A DNA stretch of 64,000 nucleotides from positions 62,001 through 126,000 of the forward strand of contig DASZBR010000017.1 in NCBI GenBank assembly GCA_035943935.1, given 5' to 3'. A model generated the notes under the pieces. That model saw nothing but the letters and a program-made list of their open reading frames with translations. It searched no databases and was not told the DNA's origin. Positions 29,301-37,329 of this stretch are shown in pieces. The translations under genes were made by a program, and so were the position numbers. Position 1 is the stretch's first letter, and each line of letters begins with the position of its first letter. This DNA comes from DASZBR01 sp035943935. GTDB lineage: Bacteria; Pseudomonadota; Gammaproteobacteria; DASZBR01.

Positions 29301-29971
29301 AAATACCTGTCATTCCAGAGCGTATTACTCAGGGCAATGGGTATGTTTGTCATGAAGCGATAGGTGACGGTGAGTGTGGACTGTCCAGAGCGTTTAAAAT
29401 TCCGGGTGATGCTATTGTTTGCAAATTACTTGTCGATAAAGCAGATGAGGCTGTGTTTAATTTATTACAACCGGCTGTGGTTGCTGCTTTAGCAACAAAA
29501 GAGTTTCAAGCCTATTTAGTTGCCAATCACATTATGGCCAGTAGCGGAGATTGTGCGGCACGGATTGATATTATCATGGCCTATCTTGATTACAACCTGA
29601 AAGACAGGCAAGTGGCATTAGGTTGGATGCATCCTGCGGTGTTACAAGCCATTGCACATGTTCAGGGTATAGCCCTTTATATGTGGGGATTGGATGAAGG
29701 TAAAAAATTAATCCTCTATAAAGTAGCAGAGCAGCGCAATTATGCTGAGTTTATTCCCGAAGGCGCAATGAGTAGGGTGGATTTATTGTGGTCTGGTGAC
29801 CATTTTAATTGGATTGAGTTAAATCAGCGACTGGTTTCAAGTCCATCCGCACGGGAACATTTTGGATCGCCGCGAGCACTTCTTGCGCCGCCATCTCCAA
29901 GGCAGCAAGGACAGCAACCTGTAGATAAAGACAAGGATGAAGCACACAACAATGGAAGATTGGAAAAGTAG
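26339..29971 (+). CDS. Ankyrin-repeat protein with pentapeptide-like segment and C-terminal OTU-like protease domain
   Basis: The protein has 1210 residues. Coiled, charged helices (1-200) are followed by a short pentapeptide-like stretch (about 208-240: LDLSAMDLSGLDLRRSRF). More helices come next, then ankyrin repeats in two groups (about 550-720 and 780-945: GRSPFMKAC, DGLTPLATACFAGNADAV, GNTVLSIAVRNGAVDVVKALL). The C-terminal part has GDGECGLSRAF with Asp1010 and Cys1013, and HFNWIEL with His1155. This order and spacing fit an OTU cysteine protease (deubiquitinase) core, where the usual Cys motif is DGNC. AAGGAGA is a strong Shine-Dalgarno. It starts 27 bases after the four-GTPase gene and overlaps the next gene, so all are probably one transcript. 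The tail is Gln/Asp/Lys-rich. The deubiquitinase role is inferred from motifs only. Confidence 0.78.
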   Translation: MEEVVKVVAKPVISADESRRDIDKLKNMFARIFSLKCAYLDELNKLDNKAKQLLLDDLRSYRNKDAYANRVLDELDTSYRGRSHQIDSYFKSLIERLKTFMMKVAVEMLDETFQLLSSLEKKYHDREDILGAISEHRKSLNKLNFSIVDEYADHLRYEFCKQYRAVETIQERNALIRANITARTRLIDRWEQLLPAEKRFLGFESDFNALDLSAMDLSGLDLRRSRFAGCCFRQTDLRNSTCVPDQFLHSRSMGEAVMDAGMVDEVLAQKKNRTSIMRKELEENFLERQEQVDALRLLPRLVCLDKLPNLEDISAKILQMMVVVLIGTGYINKLPDEDEFSIKSLSIKPSNLDLTGKTRAELLAIYERILKARGMKLSEEVLLYAREHQFSAAYERLEGEHGALERFEWLISGLPLEVREEHEKFIAEKREVLRDLKKNKEKHQREYLQASINAFITHLHKADEEDINLTPSTRIGSALDGARKRDDVVVDLTGVELTKELLAAYKGIDFSFVHVILTSAQEKVLPWKYREQRYVRLMQAVENEDLREIAVCCRQGLSVNHLNEAGRSPFMKACAENRATVVDFMLQRCGAKEALKSQSPNETAGQWSVLETALVMGNDAVADALIKHGAEVSFIAAVMLDRLSAYNGKVTAEKINAVYLGGTLPLFVAIRKKHRDLVSWLLQNGADVRLQEGQKTALKEAVLSGDLGIVKTIHKCGGVITLELIRLACEKDFLEIAQYFTSEAPDKIDLYSALFVKRPQHEIDKQIKGDCKTVQPDGLTPLATACFAGNADAVRDFLRRGADDHLYIPSKRHTSPGSAEIPLFYATMARRADVVEYLVHQEGVSPTTIVKESTSPLAEAVRRNFTDIVMIMLRPNSTIRIAVNLDAQDASGNTVLSIAVRNGAVDVVKALLESGASPYIADSIGNLPLHYARSEGLTEIAEILEHAMLNPKNKHKDTPKEVAKKARESAPVSVEKAGWDAYFDSVAEIPVIPERITQGNGYVCHEAIGDGECGLSRAFKIPGDAIVCKLLVDKADEAVFNLLQPAVVAALATKEFQAYLVANHIMASSGDCAARIDIIMAYLDYNLKDRQVALGWMHPAVLQAIAHVQGIALYMWGLDEGKKLILYKVAEQRNYAEFIPEGAMSRVDLLWSGDHFNWIELNQRLVSSPSAREHFGSPRALLAPPSPRQQGQQPVDKDKDEAHNNGRLEK

Positions 29972-32900
29972 GGTTGTACGTCTTGAGCTATCTTTGCAAA
30001 AAGATACACATGATGGTCGAGTCCTCACAGAATTAAGAGAATTGTTTGCGTGTGAACGTTATGGCCGGGTTATGGACCCGGCCCGTGCGTTGGAATGCCT
30101 CAAAAAATTCTTGGATGCTGATAAATCCTATGTGACAGATATTATTACGCTTGCGTACCATTGTGGGATAGATCAGAAAAATACCTCACTTCTGGTATTT
30201 TCGCATGAATGTTCTGGGATGCTGGATGAGCCAAATTTCCCACTTGAATTAAATATTGTTCAGAATTTAGCTCGGCAATATTCAGTTGAGAAAAATTATC
30301 GTTTAAGCGCTTACTATTGGGGCTACGCATATCAACTTTCGCAAGACGATAGCATTAAAAATGAATTAACCCTTCAGTCAATTTATGCAGCAGCAGACAG
30401 GTTGTGTGGCTCAGTTATTTCCGCAGATCAATGCAGTATAGTAATAGAGTTTGGTGATTATTTCGCTTCTATAGGAAATTACGATCGTGCCAAGCGGTGT
30501 TACGACACTGTTTTAAGATGCGCAGCACATAAGCCAGGTGCCCAACATTGGAATGCGCTTTCTCACGAACGATTAAGAGCTATTGCAGAGGACCAACTGA
30601 TTTCTAGTCAAAATTTTACCTGTGTGAGTACTTTAGAAAGTTGTCGGGAAAAATTAAAAGAGGCGCGTAAAGCAGCGATTGAAGAATTAGCGCATACCTC
30701 TGTTTTAGAGGATCAGAAAAAGTTATCTGTTTTTTTCAGGAATAATATTCTTTATCCCTTATGTGAGGAAACTAAAAAAGAATTAGGGACTCCACCCTGT
30801 CATTTTAACGTAATGGTCATGGGTTCCCTCGCTCAAAATAGAGCCTGTCTGTATTCAGATGTTGAATTCGCTATCGGTTATCAAAAATACGATGAGGTGA
30901 ATTCAGAGGAGGGGCTTATTAGTTCTCCTGTGAGAGGGTATGAAGGTCAGTTAAAACAAACAGTAGATCGAAAAAAAATTTCTGAGAGTCGTGAAAATCA
31001 GGTGCTTTCTTATTTGCGTGATTTTGTGATGCTTTTGGAGCTCAAAGTCATTGCCTTGGGTGAAACAAATCAATTGCATATTCCAGGTCATTTGAGCGAA
31101 CCTTTAAAGGGAAGCGTAGCTTTAATTGAAAAGCGAATGAAACGAGGCTTGCAATTCGATGAAAGTGCTAATACTCCATTTGGTCAGGATGAAAATGATA
31201 AGCGGTTTCTTTTCGATAGTGAAAAACCCCTTCCAGACAATATCTTTTGTGTCGCAATGGAAGGTGTTGTTGTTAGTAATATTATGGCACTTGAATTTTT
31301 ATATGGCGATGATGGAAGTAATACGCTGTGCCAAACGCTTATAGAAAAAATTCAAAGACAAATAAATACACCTGATACGCGTCAGAGAGTAAGAGAAAAA
31401 TTTATTGATCTCTCCATCAGGATGGGAAAAGATCATGAAAAAGACAAGGTGTTTGTTCATATAAAAAATAGGTTACTGTGGACACCTGTTTGGATTTCTC
31501 GTGCATTACAGTTAGATGTTAGTCAAATAGCGCATCCTCATTTTCAGGTATTGCTTGATTTAATTATCCAATTTTTGGGTGCCTGTCGTATGCGGGCACA
31601 CGCATTTTATCAATCTGAAAATGATTATATTTATTTTTCAGAGAGGGATGATGTCTTTTCATTAAAACAATTCCCAGAAGCTAATTGTCTTAGACTTATA
31701 ATGGATGAAGTGCACCCCTTTTTAATTGAAATGGTACAGACTCGGAAATATTCTTCTCGCGAGTGTGGTGCAGCTTCCGCTCAATGGGTTCTTACTTTTA
31801 TTCGTCATTTGGCACAAGATTTTCTCAATCCAGTCATACAAAAAATGATGGAAATACCGGATGCGTGGGGGTACCGCATAAAGGAGCGAGCCTTCAATGA
31901 AAAATTAATGCACGATTTAATGAGGTTAGGTGGAGATGTATTAGAAGCTGACAATTTTCCTTGGGTTGTGACGGTGGATCATGCTGAGGGCCAATCATGT
32001 ATGTTGGATCCCGTCGTCGCAAGAAAAATTATTCGAGCAGATACAGGACACTTGAAACATTTGGTCAAAGAGAAGATATCTCAAAAAGTTTATGCACATC
32101 GTAATGTCGCTTATACCGATGATAAAGGGGTGCAGTTACATCTTAAAGAGCATTGTGATTTTCCGATGATGCCCTATGCCAGTTATCTATTAAATATGCG
32201 ATTGATTGGATATGGTGTTCCTCCGAATCGACTGGTTATTTTTACGGTCAAGAATAAACGTACGGGAGAATGGTTTGATTATCCTGTGTTGGTTTCACAA
32301 ACTGTCGTTGAGGGAAGGGCGCTGAGTACATACGATCCAAAAAGGATCATGAGTAGATTGTTTTATGAGTTCTTTGTGGTTGATGTACTGAAACACCATT
32401 GTGATGGATATGATCGAAATTATCTGCTTAATTTATTAGGGGGCTTAGATTGTGTAGACAATGAACAAATTTTTGCACGCGGATTTTCGGAAGAAGGATA
32501 TTTTCCGGGTCAAAAATTACGTGAAATTAATGCAGTTTATCGTTTAGCTTTTCCTGAAGACAGGGATAGAAAGTGGTTAGAAACGTTTGCTGAATTGGAT
32601 GTAGATAAAATCTTGAGTGCTTGGTTAGATGATTTGCAAAGCATGCAGGATCATTACCTTCGATTATTGGGGAAGAGGAGAACTGTATTTGAAGCACGAG
32701 ATCCGCTTAATCCTTTTGTTTCAACGATGGTATTCGCAGAAGGTGTAGTGGGTAAATTGTCATTAGATTTGCGGGTTGTCAAAATGCTCTGCAGAGAAGC
32801 GCTCTCGAAAAATACAGTATTAAAACCACGAGAGATACTTGAAAGATGCAGTGGTGCAAGAGTTGCAGAATGTTATTTTGATCGCCCTAACAATGGTTTG

Positions 32901-35900
32901 TTTGTTCAAGTGACAGCAAGCAGCAGTCAATTTGAGTGTTATTTTTTGGGTAAAAAGAAAAAATTCAAAGATATGATTTCAAAAGATTGTATAGCAGCTG
33001 CACGCATTGAGTTACGGAGTTATTCGTTAGGTTTTCCCGAAGAAGATACCAAGGGTAAAGTTTCTCAGTATTTCCCGGGTGAAAGCATGGTGACGCGGCT
33101 TGATTATTCCGAGGTTGAGTCAGCGGAAACGCAAGATGAAGAACTAGATCGTTTTATCGATTCTCAATTTTCATTTTCTCAGTTGTTCATAAAAAATTGT
33201 AAAGTATTAGATGATGCCAAGTTAGAAAAAATTCTGAACAATAGCAAAGACACGTTGACAGTGTTGTCGATTGCGAATCATCCACGATTGACAGAAAATA
33301 GCTTAATTTATTTAGCAGATAATTTTCCGCATTTGGTTATATTGGTTGCCAGCGGTATTGGTGCGGTGAGTGTGACTAAAAGTTTCTCCCGATTACTCCG
33401 GTTTCGTTCACTTCAAGTGCTGTATTTAAATCGATGTGCGCAGTTAGAAGCGGCACATATGTGGGCAGAGAATTTAGAATATCTTGAGATGGAAACGAAT
33501 GGTGTGTTGACGGTTGTTAGGCTTGAGTTACCCGTGAGGTTAGTATCAGCGTCTTTTGTGGGTTCGCGTCGATTGAGTGCGTTAGATTTAGGAAAACAGA
33601 AATTACCTCATTTAGAAAATCTTACTGTAGATCACGATGATCATTTAACTAAGGCTAATTGGCGTCGAATATATGACCAAGCTCCGGTTGTTAAGGAAAA
33701 GCGTGTTGCGCAGCGGATAGAGGCTCTGAATAAAGAACTCGAAGACCAAGATAAAAGAGTAGAAGCTCAAGCTGAAGAGTCTCAGCGTAAGGTTAAATTT
33801 GAAGCAGAAAAGGTACTTAAAAAATTAAGAGAGTTACATTTTATTAATGTAGACATATATGTTGAGCATCTCCGACATGAGAATCCTGAAGTTAGGAAGG
33901 GAGTAGTTGCTGAACTCGAAAAACTTGGGAAGTTGGATTCGCTTGAAGTTGTAAGAGCGTATGTCAAAAATCTCAACTATAAATATGATGAAGTTAGCGC
34001 TGAAGCTGTTGTTGCGTTAATGAGTTTATGTAGGAGTGGTAAACGTTGCTTAATTTCTCATGCAGTCAAAATTGCTGAACCTAGACTTGTTTTAAAGATT
34101 GTTTTGATAGGTACGAGTGGGGCAGGTTTGTCGTCTTTGAAGGAAAGATTTATAAATAATGAATTTAGTTTAAATATTTCCGTAACAAAGACTGTTGATA
34201 TAGATAAAAAAACGATTGAAATTATGGGGAGTAATTGCGAGTTAAATATATGGGATATGCCGGGTTTACTCAGGGAGCGATATGGTAATAATAGTGTGCA
34301 TAATACAGGTGCGGACGGTTTTGTTTTTGTTTTTGATTTAACACGGGAACATACATTTCGCAGCGTAGAGTCGTATCTTGAAGAAATGCGAGGATATAGC
34401 TCTGAATATGAGCCTGCGATTCTTGTTGGAACGAAGTCAGATTCTTTCGATCCAAGAGCCGTTGAGAGTTCCAAAGCTGAAGCACTTGCTAAAAAATTTG
34501 GTATTTCTTATATCGAAGTTTCTGCTCTAAGTGGTCGTAATATTCAAGAGGTTTTTGAGACATTAACAACTGAAATCGGTATGAAAAAAATCTTAACTAA
34601 TTCTGTTGCGTATGAAGTGAATGTCAATGCGTCAATATCAGAGGATTTACTAGTATCTCAAAAAGATTTAGTGCGAGTTGCTAGCTCAGTTCGTCAAGTA
34701 AGTTCTGATTCAATAGGCAGTGATTCAAAAAGGGTGGCAGAGTTTAATGCGCAAGGCCTTGAAAAATTCAAACAAAAAAATTATGAGGGTGCGTTGGAGG
34801 ATTTCAAAAATGCAACAAAGTTAGATAGTAATAACCCAATATACTTTTCTAATTGTGGTTGCGCAGAATATGAGTTGAAATGTTATGAAGCAGCAATAAG
34901 AAGTTATACAAGGGCAATTGAGCTTGAACCTAATAACGCTGGTTATTTTAATCGACGTGGTTTGGCGAAGTATTGGTTAAAAGATTATGAGGGAGAGTTG
35001 GAGGATTATAGAAATGCTGCAAAGTTAGAGAGTAATAACCCAGTCTATTTTTTTGATTGTGGTTATGCAGAATATGAGTTGAAACGTTATGAAGCAGCAA
35101 TAAGAAGTTATACAAGGGCAATTGAGCTCGATCCTAATAACGCTGGCTATTTTAATCGACGTGGTTTGGCGAAATCTTTTTTAAAGGATTATGAAGGAAA
35201 GTTGGAGGATTATAGAAATGCAGCAAGATTAGATAGCAATGACCCAGTTTACTTTTCTAATTGTGGTAACGCAGAACAAGAGTTGAAACGTTATGAGGCT
35301 GCAATAGAAAGCTATACAAGAGCAATTGAGCTTGATCCTAATAACGCTGGCTATTTTAATCGACGTGGTATGGCGAAACATTGGTTAAAAGATTATGAAG
35401 GCGCGTTGGAGGATTATAGAAATGCAGCAAAATTAGACAGTACTAACGCAAACTATTTTTTTCATTGTGGGAAAGTAGCTCATGCGCTGAACCGTTATGG
35501 AGAAGCGATATTAAGTTTTGATGAAGCAATTAAACTAGATTCTCAGAATGCGTCATATTTTCATTGGCGTGGATGGGCTAAATATTATTTGGGAGATCAT
35601 GAAAGAGCGCTGGTGGATTTGAAGGATGCTGCAAAGTTGGGTAATACTAATCCAGAATATGTTTACGATTGCGCTGCTCTTGAATATGCATTAAGACTTT
35701 ATGAGGCAGCAATAAAGAATTTTGATAAAGCGATTGAGTTAGATTCAAAAAACCCTATTTTTTTAGTGGAACGTGCTTTAGTTTTAAAAAAACTTTCTAA
35801 AGTAGATGCATTTCTTCAGGATCTAAAAACTTTACTTTTAATTAACCCTAATCATGCATATGCGAATTACGGGTTAGGGAGAGCGGCAGAGAAAAATTTT

Positions 35901-36317
35901 TTTGTGTTACCAGATGGCGAAAGTGTTGAAGTTTTTTATAGGCGCGCTTCTGGGTCTTATTGTGAACGTGTTTCAAAAGATTCTACAGATATTGCTGCTT
36001 TATATAGACTTGGAGTTATGCATCAATTCGGACGAGGGGTTGATGTAAATATTGGAAAGGCAATTGAATATTATCAGGCATGTATTAAGCTAAATAATGA
36101 TCGAAGATTTTGTGATAAGGCTTCGAGAAGATTGGCTGGATTGGAAGCAAAGAGAGCCGTATTGATTGTTACTCCAGAATCGCCTCGGATACCAGGAGAT
36201 GCGCAATTGGCAGTTAAATTCGATGGCGGTGTGATTTATTCCTCTCCTCGGGAATTGTCTCCGGTGATACAATCGAAGGACCAGGCACAGCCTGATTCTT
36301 GCAGCCCTAACAAATAG
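29937..36317 (+). CDS. Giant multidomain protein: nucleotidyltransferase-like, kinase-like, LRR, degenerate GTPase and TPR array
   Basis: This 2126-residue protein is a paralogue of the 2322-residue protein over its first two-thirds. A helical N-terminus leads to a nucleotidyltransferase-like core (GSLAQNR from 296; Asp308 and Glu310) and the shared block LLELKVIALGETN. A kinase-like lobe follows (about 735-850; DGYDRN, CVDNEQIF), then LRRs (about 1080-1250), a coiled coil and HEAT-like helices. One Rab-like domain (about 1380-1548) has Leu1398 where the P-loop lysine belongs. About eleven TPRs (1600-1985) end in a Sel1-like unit. The ATG at 29937 overlaps the previous gene by 35 bases; an ATG at 29952 is an alternative and neither has a clear Shine-Dalgarno. 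A secreted role is inferred from composition and context. Confidence 0.75.
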   Translation: MKHTTMEDWKSRVVRLELSLQKDTHDGRVLTELRELFACERYGRVMDPARALECLKKFLDADKSYVTDIITLAYHCGIDQKNTSLLVFSHECSGMLDEPNFPLELNIVQNLARQYSVEKNYRLSAYYWGYAYQLSQDDSIKNELTLQSIYAAADRLCGSVISADQCSIVIEFGDYFASIGNYDRAKRCYDTVLRCAAHKPGAQHWNALSHERLRAIAEDQLISSQNFTCVSTLESCREKLKEARKAAIEELAHTSVLEDQKKLSVFFRNNILYPLCEETKKELGTPPCHFNVMVMGSLAQNRACLYSDVEFAIGYQKYDEVNSEEGLISSPVRGYEGQLKQTVDRKKISESRENQVLSYLRDFVMLLELKVIALGETNQLHIPGHLSEPLKGSVALIEKRMKRGLQFDESANTPFGQDENDKRFLFDSEKPLPDNIFCVAMEGVVVSNIMALEFLYGDDGSNTLCQTLIEKIQRQINTPDTRQRVREKFIDLSIRMGKDHEKDKVFVHIKNRLLWTPVWISRALQLDVSQIAHPHFQVLLDLIIQFLGACRMRAHAFYQSENDYIYFSERDDVFSLKQFPEANCLRLIMDEVHPFLIEMVQTRKYSSRECGAASAQWVLTFIRHLAQDFLNPVIQKMMEIPDAWGYRIKERAFNEKLMHDLMRLGGDVLEADNFPWVVTVDHAEGQSCMLDPVVARKIIRADTGHLKHLVKEKISQKVYAHRNVAYTDDKGVQLHLKEHCDFPMMPYASYLLNMRLIGYGVPPNRLVIFTVKNKRTGEWFDYPVLVSQTVVEGRALSTYDPKRIMSRLFYEFFVVDVLKHHCDGYDRNYLLNLLGGLDCVDNEQIFARGFSEEGYFPGQKLREINAVYRLAFPEDRDRKWLETFAELDVDKILSAWLDDLQSMQDHYLRLLGKRRTVFEARDPLNPFVSTMVFAEGVVGKLSLDLRVVKMLCREALSKNTVLKPREILERCSGARVAECYFDRPNNGLFVQVTASSSQFECYFLGKKKKFKDMISKDCIAAARIELRSYSLGFPEEDTKGKVSQYFPGESMVTRLDYSEVESAETQDEELDRFIDSQFSFSQLFIKNCKVLDDAKLEKILNNSKDTLTVLSIANHPRLTENSLIYLADNFPHLVILVASGIGAVSVTKSFSRLLRFRSLQVLYLNRCAQLEAAHMWAENLEYLEMETNGVLTVVRLELPVRLVSASFVGSRRLSALDLGKQKLPHLENLTVDHDDHLTKANWRRIYDQAPVVKEKRVAQRIEALNKELEDQDKRVEAQAEESQRKVKFEAEKVLKKLRELHFINVDIYVEHLRHENPEVRKGVVAELEKLGKLDSLEVVRAYVKNLNYKYDEVSAEAVVALMSLCRSGKRCLISHAVKIAEPRLVLKIVLIGTSGAGLSSLKERFINNEFSLNISVTKTVDIDKKTIEIMGSNCELNIWDMPGLLRERYGNNSVHNTGADGFVFVFDLTREHTFRSVESYLEEMRGYSSEYEPAILVGTKSDSFDPRAVESSKAEALAKKFGISYIEVSALSGRNIQEVFETLTTEIGMKKILTNSVAYEVNVNASISEDLLVSQKDLVRVASSVRQVSSDSIGSDSKRVAEFNAQGLEKFKQKNYEGALEDFKNATKLDSNNPIYFSNCGCAEYELKCYEAAIRSYTRAIELEPNNAGYFNRRGLAKYWLKDYEGELEDYRNAAKLESNNPVYFFDCGYAEYELKRYEAAIRSYTRAIELDPNNAGYFNRRGLAKSFLKDYEGKLEDYRNAARLDSNDPVYFSNCGNAEQELKRYEAAIESYTRAIELDPNNAGYFNRRGMAKHWLKDYEGALEDYRNAAKLDSTNANYFFHCGKVAHALNRYGEAILSFDEAIKLDSQNASYFHWRGWAKYYLGDHERALVDLKDAAKLGNTNPEYVYDCAALEYALRLYEAAIKNFDKAIELDSKNPIFLVERALVLKKLSKVDAFLQDLKTLLLINPNHAYANYGLGRAAEKNFFVLPDGESVEVFYRRASGSYCERVSKDSTDIAALYRLGVMHQFGRGVDVNIGKAIEYYQACIKLNNDRRFCDKASRRLAGLEAKRAVLIVTPESPRIPGDAQLAVKFDGGVIYSSPRELSPVIQSKDQAQPDSCSPNK
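34790..35450 (+). repeat. Near-identical 204-bp tandem repeats encoding TPR pairs
   Basis: The segment encoding SYTRAIEL-PNNAGYFNRRG recurs at about 34900, 35104 and 35308, a period of 204 bases (68 codons, two TPRs). Copies differ at few bases, much less than TPRs elsewhere in the same gene. This indicates recent expansion inside the gene and a site where repeat number could vary between strains. Confidence 0.85.
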
Positions 36318-36351
36318 GTTTGTGGTGAACGGGTTAAATTCAGGAAAAATG

Positions 36352-37329
36352 ATGAACCTCCGCGACTTTTTTATAAACAGCTGGCACAACCCCCGCGCAT
36401 TTCTGCCGTATTTTCTATGGCCGTTTTCGCAGATCTATAAAATAATTATTGCTATTCGCAAAAAAATCATCAAACCGACTAAATTTAATATCCCCATTAT
36501 TATAGTCGGTAATATTACCGTCGGCGGTACTGGAAAGACGCCATTGGTTATTTGGCTCGCGAAATTTCTCAAAGAAAACAATTACAAGCCGGGTATCGTC
36601 ACGAGAGGGTATGGCGGAAAAATTAAAATTCATCCGCAACCCGTTCATCCCGACAGCGATGCACAACAAATGGGAGACGAGGCGGTATTAATCGCACGAC
36701 ATGCAGAATGTCCCGTGATTATAGATCCCAATAGAGTCAACGCCGTTCGTTATTTATTAAATAATACAGATTGTAATATTGTGATCAGTGATGATGGTTT
36801 ACAGCATTATGCGTTAGCGCGTGATATCGAAATTGCTGTGATTGATGGTATGCGACGTTTCGGAAATCGTTGGTGTTTACCGGCAGGTCCGTTACGCGAA
36901 CCCATTTCGCGTTTAGATGCGGTGGATTTTATTGTGACCAATGGCGGTGAAATTGGCATTGGTGAATATGAAATGAATTTAATTCCGGGTGAAATTTATA
37001 ATATTTGTACGCCGACATTGAAAGCCAATCTCCATGATTTTGCAGGAGAGACGTTGCATGCGATTGCGGGAATTGGAAATCCAGAGCGCTTTTTTACAAC
37101 CTTACGAGGTTTAGGGCTAACCATCATGCAGCATCGCTTTCCGGATCATTACCAATTTGAATATAAAGATATTGATTTCAAAGATGATATAAAAATTATT
37201 ATGACGGAAAAAGACGCGGTAAAATGCGAGACCTTTGCGGATTATCGCTATTGGTGTTTACCGGTTGACGCAGAACTTGACCCAGAGTTTGGGGAGAAGT
37301 TGCTCGCGAAACTAAAGGACCGGCATTGA
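36352..37329 (+). CDS. lpxK: Tetraacyldisaccharide 4'-kinase
   Basis: LpxK phosphorylates the 4' position of the lipid A disaccharide at the inner membrane. The 325-residue protein has the family P-loop VGGTGKTP near residue 55, VTRGYGG after it, and DDGLQH further on. The ATG at 36352 is six bases from AGGA; ATG at 36349 and an upstream start at 36322 are less likely. The usual partner msbA lies 18 kb upstream on the same strand. The 3' end overlaps that of the convergent outer-membrane protein gene by 18 bases. Confidence 0.92.
   Translation: MNLRDFFINSWHNPRAFLPYFLWPFSQIYKIIIAIRKKIIKPTKFNIPIIIVGNITVGGTGKTPLVIWLAKFLKENNYKPGIVTRGYGGKIKIHPQPVHPDSDAQQMGDEAVLIARHAECPVIIDPNRVNAVRYLLNNTDCNIVISDDGLQHYALARDIEIAVIDGMRRFGNRWCLPAGPLREPISRLDAVDFIVTNGGEIGIGEYEMNLIPGEIYNICTPTLKANLHDFAGETLHAIAGIGNPERFFTTLRGLGLTIMQHRFPDHYQFEYKDIDFKDDIKIIMTEKDAVKCETFADYRYWCLPVDAELDPEFGEKLLAKLKDRH

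Noticed and set aside
34058..34474. Antisense frame of 138 codons over the second giant's GTPase domain
   Set aside because: It lies wholly within a domain with clear protein-level similarity on the plus strand.
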